A stretch of 12,032 nucleotides of DNA from DATKGX01 sp035510555 (GTDB lineage Bacteria > Patescibacteriota > Microgenomatia > Levybacterales > UBA12049): assembly GCA_035510555.1 (NCBI GenBank), contig DATKGX010000009.1, positions 1 to 12,032 of the forward strand. The letters run 5' to 3'. The position numbers and the translations under genes were made by a program. The first letter of the stretch is position 1; every line of letters begins with the position of its first letter. Shown here piece after piece: positions 6,359 to 11,621 of the stretch. The notes below the pieces were generated by a model. That model was given only the letters and a program-made list of their open reading frames with translations, was not told the origin of the DNA and did not search any database.

Positions 6359-6781
6359 ATGGAAGAATCAATTGGAGTTCCGGTCATTATTCTTGATAAA
6401 ACCAAAAAGAAAATTCTTTTAGGCGTAAGAAAGAATTGTTATGGCGCTGGAGCCTATGGTTTACCGGGCGGAAGACTGGAGTCTAATGAGCCGCTTGAAG
6501 CATGCGCTAAAAGGGAGCTTTTGGAGGAAGCAGGAATTACCGCCAAATCTTTAAAAGCTTTGGGTGTGGTTAGAGATTTTCAGACAGACCACAATTTTAT
6601 TCACTTCGCGTTTGTCTGTGAAGATTTTGATGGGGAAGTTAAACTGATGGAGCCGCAAAAGTGCGAAGGTTGGGAGTGGTTTACTTTAAATAATCTGCCC
6701 GAAAATATTTTGCCGGGGCACGCTCAAGCAATCGACATTTTCCTAAAGCAAGATTTATTTCTCCGCGACTACATAAAATAA
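6359..6781 (+). CDS. Nudix hydrolase, NUDT15/MutT-like
   Basis: This 140-residue single-domain Nudix protein should hydrolyse a nucleoside diphosphate linked to another group, probably a (d)NTP. The Nudix box GX5EX7REUXEEXGU is complete: Gly38, Glu44, Arg52, Glu53, Glu56, Glu57, Gly59 and Ile60 are all present, so metal-dependent catalysis is expected. GAGAYGLPGGRLE (29-41) and the later EPQKCEGWEWFTLNNLP segment resemble the NUDT15/MTH2-like branch, often annotated as NTP pyrophosphohydrolase. The exact substrate (an oxidised nucleotide, plain dNTP or other) cannot be read from sequence. The protein is cytoplasmic, with no signal peptide. The ATG follows an extended -10 promoter by 7 nt, which fixes the start. 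Confidence 0.93.
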   Translation: MEESIGVPVIILDKTKKKILLGVRKNCYGAGAYGLPGGRLESNEPLEACAKRELLEEAGITAKSLKALGVVRDFQTDHNFIHFAFVCEDFDGEVKLMEPQKCEGWEWFTLNNLPENILPGHAQAIDIFLKQDLFLRDYIK

Positions 6782-6817
6782 TTTCCTCCGAATTATAATT
6801 AGCTCCGGTTCTCCCGC

Positions 6818-6846
6818 TTGAGTTTTTAGCTAAAATGTCCTATAAT
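6818..6846 (+). promoter_or_regulatory. Promoter for the 220-residue gene, deciding its start
   Basis: TTGAGT (6818-6823), a 17-nt spacer, then a perfect TATAAT (6841-6846). The predicted start is near 6853, so the ATG at 6859 has a 6-nt leader, while the earlier in-frame ATG at 6835 lies between the -35 and -10 boxes. A second TATAAT at 6794-6799 lacks a -35 partner. Confidence 0.65.
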
Positions 6847-6858
6847 AATTATCTAATT

Positions 6859-7521
6859 ATGTCAATTGTTAATGCAGTTGAGGGATTAAGAAAACCGGGA
6901 GACTTTGGATACAGACAAGCGGGAGCTGTTTATTTAGGCACTCAGGAAGAATGCGTTTTTGCCAGAGATCCCAATGAGCATCCATCAAGATCGCCTATAG
7001 ATATTGGTGGAAATTGTCTTTTGGGGCAACGACCGGATTTGGAAGCCACGATAAAAACCGAATTGATGGCAACATCCGATCTTAGGACTCTCCGGTTGGT
7101 TAAAGATCCCCTAAATCCTAGATTGAAGCCGTTAGTAATTGAGGGTTGGGATGGGAGTTCAGGCGATTTAGTGCTGTCAAACAAACGGGTCTATCAACTT
7201 TTCCATAGCGCATATACAACCGATGGTGGTATTTCCAGGGGGCATTTCCTTCTGCAGGAAGTCGCGTGGGAAAGCGTTAGACTTGTCGATAATAGATTAG
7301 GTTTTGTTAATTTAGATAATGAGCTTAGCTTGGAATTATGGGAAACTCCTGTTTCTTTGTATCAATTGGGAAGAAAAAAGCTAATGGTCCCGCAAAAATG
7401 GGGAGGAACAGTAGCTATCGAAGGAACCAACCCCGGTGGGCTAATGACAAACGTACTAGATGTAATTAATAAAACAGTGAGTGAAAGACATATTCCTGTT
7501 TGGCGGAAAAACAGGATTTAA
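6859..7521 (+). CDS. Unidentified 220-residue protein
   Basis: I do not recognise this protein. The frame could start at ATG 6835, adding MSYNNYLI, but that stretch contains the promoter -10 box, so I place the start at ATG 6859 (MSIVNAVEGLRKPGDFGYRQ). The protein looks soluble and mainly beta or alpha/beta, with no signal peptide or membrane segment. Notable stretches are an early glycine- and acid-rich part (SPIDIGGNCLLGQRPDLEATI, about residues 42-62), GWDGSSGDLVLSNKRVYQLF in the middle, and GTVAIEGTNPGGL near the C-terminus, followed by a helix and a basic tail (RKNRI). Two cysteines are present. The stop TAA overlaps that of hisS (TTAA, 7518-7521). A housekeeping or lineage-specific role are equally possible. 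Confidence 0.75.
   Translation: MSIVNAVEGLRKPGDFGYRQAGAVYLGTQEECVFARDPNEHPSRSPIDIGGNCLLGQRPDLEATIKTELMATSDLRTLRLVKDPLNPRLKPLVIEGWDGSSGDLVLSNKRVYQLFHSAYTTDGGISRGHFLLQEVAWESVRLVDNRLGFVNLDNELSLELWETPVSLYQLGRKKLMVPQKWGGTVAIEGTNPGGLMTNVLDVINKTVSERHIPVWRKNRI
7494..7516 (+). terminator. Hairpin at the convergent end of the 220-residue gene and hisS
   Basis: TCCTGTTT (7494-7501) and AAACAGGA (7509-7516) form a perfect 8-bp stem with a 7-nt loop, followed by TTTAA on the plus strand. It lies in the last codons before the stop at 7519-7521. The short T-tract makes it a plausible but weak intrinsic terminator for the plus-strand gene. It could also fold in the hisS message just after its stop. Confidence 0.45.
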
Positions 7522-8690
7522 ACGAGGTGTTTGAGGATTTGGTCAAAAGTTAATTCTTCTTGGGTTCGTTTCTCCATATCTTTCAAAATCAACTTTTCCG
7601 CATCAACGATTACCACAAACGGAATTTGCTTTTTGTCGGCGTATTTTAATTGCTTTTCCAAATCTTTTTCGCCTAAATAAATTTCGGTATTGATATTTTC
7701 AGTTCTTAATTTTTCAGCAATTTCAAGGGCTTTCCCAGAATTTGTTATCAAAACTTTCGTTGTGGAGAATAGGTTGGGTATTTTATTTTGCTCTTCCAAT
7801 ACTTCTATCGTTCTATCAAAACCAAGCCCAAATCCTACTGCAGAAAAATCCCGTCCGGCAAACATTCCTATAAGATTGTCATATCTCCCCCCGCTGCAGA
7901 TGGAGCCGGTGCCGCCCTGAGCAACAGTTTCGAAGATGATGCCGGTGTAGTAATCGAGGCCCCGCGCCAAAGTCGGTTCATATTGAATTTTTGACATATC
8001 GCAACCCATTTGCTCCAAAGATTTAAGTATCTGGGTAATAGTTTCGGTTTGGGGTTTGTTTTGAAGTTCTCGCAAAGCTTTTTTCGCATCTACGTCCTCC
8101 ATTCCTTTCTCAATCATTTCGGAGAGTACCGCAGATTCTCCTATTTTCTCCAGCTTATCGATAGCCGCAATATATTTTTTATCAAGGTTTGCGAGATTTG
8201 CGCGATCATTTATCTTAATAGTCACGTCAAGATTTAACGCTTGATAAATGGCAAGTACCAGTTTAATTATTTCCACATCTGCTAGAGGAGAGGACGAACC
8301 GATAATGTCAGCGTCGCATTGAACGAATTCCCGGTAACGGCCTTTTTGCGTATTCTCGGCGCGCCAGACATTTTGAATTTGATATCGCTTAAAAGGCATT
8401 GGCAATTCATTTTGGTATTGGGCGACAACCCGAGCTAAAGGAACGGTTTGGTCATAACGCATGGCGACTTTTCTATCTCCGTTATCAACGAAGCGATACA
8501 TTAACTTGTCGCCCTCATTTCCGTATTTACCCGCTAAAATATCTTCGTACTCTAAAGCGGGCGTTTCCAATGGCTCAAAACCATAGGACTTAAACACTCT
8601 TTTAAGAGTTCCTAAAACGTATTGGCGTTTCCGCATCTCTTTTGGCAAAAAGTCACGAAAGCCTTTTAAGGTTCTTGGTTCAATTTTCAT
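7518..8690 (-). CDS. hisS: Histidyl-tRNA synthetase (HisRS)
   Basis: This class II aminoacyl-tRNA synthetase charges tRNA-His. It has 390 residues against about 420 in E. coli, and the N-terminus PRTLKGFRDFLPKE is typical. Motif 2 is RYQIQNVWRAENTQKGRYREF (102-122, Arg110 for ATP), with FVQCDADIIG following. The histidine-specific HisA motif LARGLDYYTG is at 241-250, SGGRYDNL at 266-273, and motif 3 GFGLGFDRT at 286-294. Residues 310-390 form the alpha/beta anticodon-binding domain. All catalytic parts are present, so it should be active. The start is fixed by an extended -10 promoter 7 nt upstream, giving a leaderless message. The stop overlaps the convergent gene by 4 nt. It is divergent from the 181-residue gene. 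Confidence 0.97.
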   Translation of the reverse strand: MKIEPRTLKGFRDFLPKEMRKRQYVLGTLKRVFKSYGFEPLETPALEYEDILAGKYGNEGDKLMYRFVDNGDRKVAMRYDQTVPLARVVAQYQNELPMPFKRYQIQNVWRAENTQKGRYREFVQCDADIIGSSSPLADVEIIKLVLAIYQALNLDVTIKINDRANLANLDKKYIAAIDKLEKIGESAVLSEMIEKGMEDVDAKKALRELQNKPQTETITQILKSLEQMGCDMSKIQYEPTLARGLDYYTGIIFETVAQGGTGSICSGGRYDNLIGMFAGRDFSAVGFGLGFDRTIEVLEEQNKIPNLFSTTKVLITNSGKALEIAEKLRTENINTEIYLGEKDLEKQLKYADKKQIPFVVIVDAEKLILKDMEKRTQEELTFDQILKHLV

Positions 8691-8696
8691 AATCTA

Positions 8697-8726
8697 ATTG
8701 TATCACGAACTAAACTTCAAGCTCAA
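8697..8726 (-). promoter_or_regulatory. Promoter for hisS
   Basis: On the minus strand: TTGAGC (8726-8721), an 18-nt spacer, then TACAAT (8702-8697) preceded by TGA, an extended -10. The predicted start is 8690, exactly the A of the hisS ATG. No T-box or other leader is possible here, since there is no leader. Confidence 0.65.
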
Positions 8727-8741
8727 CAATTTCCCTGTTGA
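8723..8741. repeat. Inverted repeat spanning the two divergent -35 boxes
   Basis: TCAACA (8723-8728) and TGTTGA (8736-8741) are perfect inverted arms with a 7-bp spacer, and each overlaps one of the back-to-back -35 boxes of hisS and the 181-residue gene. Part of the symmetry follows simply from two facing TTGA-type boxes, but the sixth arm base goes beyond that. A shared regulator site is possible. Confidence 0.35.
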
Positions 8742-8766
8742 CAGAAGATTGATAGAGTGGTAAAAA
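8738..8766 (+). promoter_or_regulatory. Promoter for the 181-residue gene
   Basis: Perfect TTGACA (8738-8743), a 17-nt spacer, then TAAAAA (8761-8766) preceded by TGG. The -10 box is poor (4 of 6), but the predicted start near 8773 leaves a 6-nt leader to ATG 8779, like the neighbours. Confidence 0.5.
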
Positions 8767-8778
8767 TGACCTATATTT

Positions 8779-9324
8779 ATGGCAAGAGAAGAAAGATCAT
8801 TAGGTCGGGATTTAGTAGCGGAAGTATTGGCAGCGCGAAACGCCCCGGCAAAAACTCCAGAGAATCGAGCAGGAGAAGAAAAAAACTTCAGATTGTTCTC
8901 GAAACTGACTGATTTGCTCAGGGAGTTTGTGCCATCTGACCAACTATCAGAGTTGTCTCCATTACAGAATAGTTTAACCGACGCAGAAAGAAATGAAGAA
9001 TTATCCCGTAGGGAGCATCAACAGTTTATGTCCGAAATTAGCAGAAGGAATAAAATAGCTAGCGCAGATCATTTCCTTGATGCCATTATCGAAAAGGACG
9101 GAGAAACAGTTAGAGCACAAATACAATTGCAACCGGGTCAAGGCGATGTTTCGCTGGAAAAGCCGGCCGCGTTTACAATCACTTTGCCGGACACCTCGAT
9201 AGGCGAGGTTTTTGTAGTAAGAGAAAAATCGATACAAGGAGATCCAATGACGGTAGCAAGATTATTTGCGTATCTTAGGTATTCGGCGCAAATTAGCTAC
9301 AGAAGACAAGCCAAAACTTCCTAG
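8779..9324 (+). CDS. Unidentified 181-residue protein
   Basis: I do not recognise this protein. Residues 1-105 are strongly charged and mostly helical-looking (SLGRDLVAEVLAARN, FSKLTDLLREFV, DAERNEELSRREHQQFMSEIS), with a possible coiled coil near 65-90. Residues 106-155 look like a small beta domain (GETVRAQIQLQPGQ, AAFTITLPDTSIGEVFVVRE). The C-terminus has a helix (TVARLFAYLRYSAQISYRRQ) with a basic end. There is no cysteine, signal peptide or membrane segment. The gene has its own promoter divergent from hisS and shares its stop codon palindrome (CTAG, 9321-9324) with the AI-2E family gene on the other strand. A role in a protein complex is compatible with the helical half, but nothing specific is visible. 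Confidence 0.75.
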   Translation: MAREERSLGRDLVAEVLAARNAPAKTPENRAGEEKNFRLFSKLTDLLREFVPSDQLSELSPLQNSLTDAERNEELSRREHQQFMSEISRRNKIASADHFLDAIIEKDGETVRAQIQLQPGQGDVSLEKPAAFTITLPDTSIGEVFVVREKSIQGDPMTVARLFAYLRYSAQISYRRQAKTS

Positions 9325-10340
9325 TTCTTAGTTTCTTCGGGGTTGATAAAGTGGTAGCCGAGTTTTTTAATGACGATAACGGCAATGCCTAAGACCGGAA
9401 CCACAAACACTGCGCCCATTGCTCCGGCTACTTTAAAACCGATTAAAATTGACAATAAAACCACAATCGGGTGTAGTTTAAAAGCTTTCTCCATTAACTT
9501 TGGCCCGACGGCGTTATAAGTAATTTGCTGGATTAACAAAAGAATGGCGGCAATTGCAACAGCTAGAAGGGGATTTTCCGGATGGGTAACCAAAACGACA
9601 AAAGCCGGTGGAACAATACCCAGAAGCGGTCCGGCCAAAGGAATAATCGTTAAAAGCCCGGCCAGAATGGCAATAGAGGCGGCGAAATCGATTGAAAAAA
9701 TCCTTAGTACTATCCAAGTCGTAATACCGGCCAAGACACCAAATAAAACCTGGATTTGTAAGAATGATGCAAAGGTTTCATTAATGGTTTCTTGAACAAA
9801 TTTTAAGTTTCCATGCCAATTTTTGGGTGCTAATTTATACATTTCCGCGCTAATTTTTTCCTTGTCCAAAATCAGATAAAAAGATAAAACCAAGATAATA
9901 ATGATGTCAACAAAAATTGTGGCAACGGAGGGCAGAAAACCAATCAGGTTTTCAAACGAATGGCCGACGACATTATTCCATGTTTTGGTAAATTGGGGAA
10001 AAGCGTTTAAGCTTTTCGGAATGATGGTTGATAAAGATTGGTATTGGGAAATAACAGTTGGCAGCAGGATGAAAACAATCGCCGTAAATAGGATTGCAAA
10101 AAAAACGTAGACGATTAAGGCAGACCAAAGTTTTGCAAGCCTCGTCAGTTTGCTAACGACATCTACCAGCGGTTCCAGAATAAAACTCAACAGCCAAGCC
10201 ACCAGTGCGATGATGATAACATCGGAGAAATTGCCCAAAAACTGCCAGAAAATCCCCAACAAATAAATTGAAACAGCGATTGTTAAGAGGAAAACAAGCA
10301 GCTTAAAAAAGGTAAATTCTTTTTTGATTTCTTCAAACAT
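9321..10340 (-). CDS. AI-2E family transporter (PF01594-type permease)
   Basis: This 339-residue multi-pass membrane protein belongs to the family that includes E. coli TqsA, YdiK and PerM, with about 7-8 membrane segments. Two N-terminal hairpins (about 13-33 and 40-58) and 72-95 precede a large amphipathic loop (about 96-140). Then come a membrane segment ending in LSFYLILDKE (152-161), a soluble helical part (162-195), and the family-typical TIIPLAGPLLGIVPP (231-245) and GPKLMEKAFKLHPIVVLLSILIG (279-301) blocks. Members have been linked to autoinducer-2 export, Na+/H+ exchange or unknown substrates, so the substrate here is open. It has its own promoter (10353-10381) with a 6-nt leader, beginning 4 nt after the stop of the envelope operon upstream. 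It may also be read through from that operon. Confidence 0.9.
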   Translation of the reverse strand: MFEEIKKEFTFFKLLVFLLTIAVSIYLLGIFWQFLGNFSDVIIIALVAWLLSFILEPLVDVVSKLTRLAKLWSALIVYVFFAILFTAIVFILLPTVISQYQSLSTIIPKSLNAFPQFTKTWNNVVGHSFENLIGFLPSVATIFVDIIIILVLSFYLILDKEKISAEMYKLAPKNWHGNLKFVQETINETFASFLQIQVLFGVLAGITTWIVLRIFSIDFAASIAILAGLLTIIPLAGPLLGIVPPAFVVLVTHPENPLLAVAIAAILLLIQQITYNAVGPKLMEKAFKLHPIVVLLSILIGFKVAGAMGAVFVVPVLGIAVIVIKKLGYHFINPEETKN

Positions 10341-10352
10341 GAGTATGATTTA

Positions 10353-10381
10353 ATTATCAGCCTGTTGAGGAAATAAATCAA
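10353..10381 (-). promoter_or_regulatory. Promoter for the AI-2E family gene
   Basis: On the minus strand: TTGATT (10381-10376), a 17-nt spacer, then GATAAT (10358-10353). The predicted start is near 10346, a 6-nt leader to ATG 10340. No Shine-Dalgarno site fits in that leader. Confidence 0.6.
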
Positions 10382-10384
10382 GAG

Positions 10385-11125
10385 TTATTTAGTGATCGGA
10401 TATAGCTTAACGCCTGAGCCGGTTGACGGAGCAATGGTTGGGCTTACGAGGTTCAAATTGTAGCCAAGTTGGATATCCGGTAAAACGATAATTTGCGCGG
10501 CCACAATTTTGCTTTTGTCTTGTTTGTCCGGAAAACCGGTGACGGAAACCGTTTGCGCGGTCTGCATTTTTGAAAAACCCGATTTGGTTAGTGTTCCGCC
10601 TAAGAGAAAGGAGGTTTTGGTAACGTCTGTAATTTCAATAACCGTTTTGGAATTATTTTCCTTGGCAACAGTAATTCCATAATTGGTTTTATCAATGTCT
10701 GAAATTTCGCCAAAAACAATGGTTGGGAAGGAGGTCATGACGTCGATATCGCGGGCGAGTATCCGGCGGGATTGTTTATTGTAAAGGCCTAAAACTCCCA
10801 ACGTCATGCCTTTGGTAACATCGGAGATGCCAAAGGACGAGTTAGACGAAGAGCTAAATTTAGTTAATTCATCCACATCCACAAACCTTGTATTGCCGTT
10901 TGGATCGGTTAGAGTAATTTGAGCGCTGGAAGAATCAGTAACAGCTCCAATAACTCCTCTTTTCTCCACCAAATTAAGCTGCGCGGTTTTGGAAGCGATT
11001 TCATTACCAAGCTTTTCCAAAAGCGCCTGATCAGCTGTCGGTGTGGCCGTCGCCGCCAAAGCACAGTTCGTTAGAATTAGCGCGGTCAAAGTTAAAAATA
11101 AAATAAGTATTAAAGTTTTCTGCAT
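10385..11125 (-). CDS. Exported protein with two DUF5666-like beta domains
   Basis: A clear signal peptide opens this 246-residue protein: a basic start (MQK), a hydrophobic core (4-18) and a likely signal peptidase I site after ALA (residue 24). Cys21 is in LTNC, which is not a good lipobox, so a lipoprotein is less likely. The mature part seems to hold two related units of about 75 residues: RGVIGAVTDSSSAQITLTDP... to ARDIDVM (56-130) and VFGEISDIDKTNYGITVAKE... to AAQIIVL (137-215). Each runs GxIxxI, a strand, a Thr-containing x-DVTK segment, a VxGL/F strand and a final A-x-x-I strand, as in DUF5666-type OB-like repeats. The tail is Pro/Ser/Thr-rich. It probably works at the outer face of the membrane or in the wall. 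Its ATG is 1 nt after the stop of the upstream anchored protein, so the two are coupled and may work together. Confidence 0.8.
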   Translation of the reverse strand: MQKTLILILFLTLTALILTNCALAATATPTADQALLEKLGNEIASKTAQLNLVEKRGVIGAVTDSSSAQITLTDPNGNTRFVDVDELTKFSSSSNSSFGISDVTKGMTLGVLGLYNKQSRRILARDIDVMTSFPTIVFGEISDIDKTNYGITVAKENNSKTVIEITDVTKTSFLLGGTLTKSGFSKMQTAQTVSVTGFPDKQDKSKIVAAQIIVLPDIQLGYNLNLVSPTIAPSTGSGVKLYPITK

Positions 11126-11126
11126 A

Positions 11127-11552
11127 TTAAAAATCTTCGGTTGAATAAGTCACTGTCCGTTGTAAGGTTGTTGTCTCTCCGCCGGGCAGAATGGACATTA
11201 ATTTAATAAGATTTTCTCCGTTTTCCAAAGTTAAAGTGGTGGAGAAGTCGCCCTGACTAGATGGTTGCATAGCTGACTGGCCGGAGTCGGTATAAACTAT
11301 GATGGTGGCGTTAGGGTTGGTTTTACCGCTAATCACAAAAGTTTTATTATCAACAACTGTTTCATCGCCGGATTGATTAAGCGTAATATAAACTGTTGGT
11401 TTTGGTGTCGGAGTAGGCGATGGCGCGTTTAAGATTATTTGGTTTGGGGAAGAAATGGTTTTGGTGCTTTGATAAAAATAGAAAGCAAGTCCTGCCACCA
11501 AAAGTCCGATTAAGACCGCAATAAATGCCAGAATAACTCTTTCTTGTTTCAT
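11127..11552 (-). CDS. Membrane-anchored protein with an Ig-like (glucodextranase B-type) domain
   Basis: This 141-residue protein has an N-terminal signal anchor (residues 6-27), an outside linker rich in Pro and Thr (SPTPTPKPT, about 45-53), then one beta-sandwich domain (53-136). The domain shows the usual order of Ig-like repeats of the Big_9/glucodextranase B type: FVISGKTNPNATIIVYTDSG, QGDFSTTLTLENGENLIKL and a final TTLQRTVTYS strand. Such domains usually bind glycans or proteins or act as spacers at the surface; no catalytic motif is seen. It is the first gene of a two-gene operon with the exported protein that follows 1 nt later. A consensus promoter upstream leaves a leader of only 5 nt. 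Confidence 0.85.
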   Translation of the reverse strand: MKQERVILAFIAVLIGLLVAGLAFYFYQSTKTISSPNQIILNAPSPTPTPKPTVYITLNQSGDETVVDNKTFVISGKTNPNATIIVYTDSGQSAMQPSSQGDFSTTLTLENGENLIKLMSILPGGETTTLQRTVTYSTEDF

Positions 11553-11563
11553 ATCGGTAACCC

Positions 11564-11592
11564 ATAATACGAAAAAAGTGTTATCTTGTCAA
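11564..11592 (-). promoter_or_regulatory. Consensus promoter for the envelope operon
   Basis: On the minus strand: perfect TTGACA (11592-11587), a 17-nt spacer, then TATTAT (11569-11564). The predicted start is near 11557, a 5-nt leader before ATG 11552. Its -35 overlaps the -35 of the opposite promoter by five bases. Confidence 0.75.
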
Positions 11593-11614
11593 GGTAATCA
11601 TTGTATGTTAGGAT
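11586..11614 (+). promoter_or_regulatory. Promoter for the MBL-like gene, overlapping the divergent -35
   Basis: TTGTCA (11586-11591), a 17-nt spacer, then TAGGAT (11609-11614, 4 of 6). The predicted start is near 11621, one base before ATG 11622. The heptamer TTGTCAA (11586-11592) serves as -35 in both directions. Confidence 0.5.
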
Positions 11615-11621
11615 TATCTTC

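Noticed and set aside
6794..6799. TATAAT within the palindrome AATTATAATT as the promoter of the 220-residue gene
   Set aside because: There is no -35 box 16-18 nt upstream, and it would give a leader of about 53 nt, unlike all other genes here. The 6818-6846 promoter fits better.
9312..9345. Stem-loop at the 181-residue/AI-2E convergent end
   Set aside because: Only 4-5 bp arms (AAACT/AGTTT) with long loops can be drawn; not convincing.
11060..11066. Cys21 of the exported protein as a lipoprotein attachment site
   Set aside because: LTNC has Asn at -1, which does not fit the lipobox, and an ALA signal peptidase I site follows at once.
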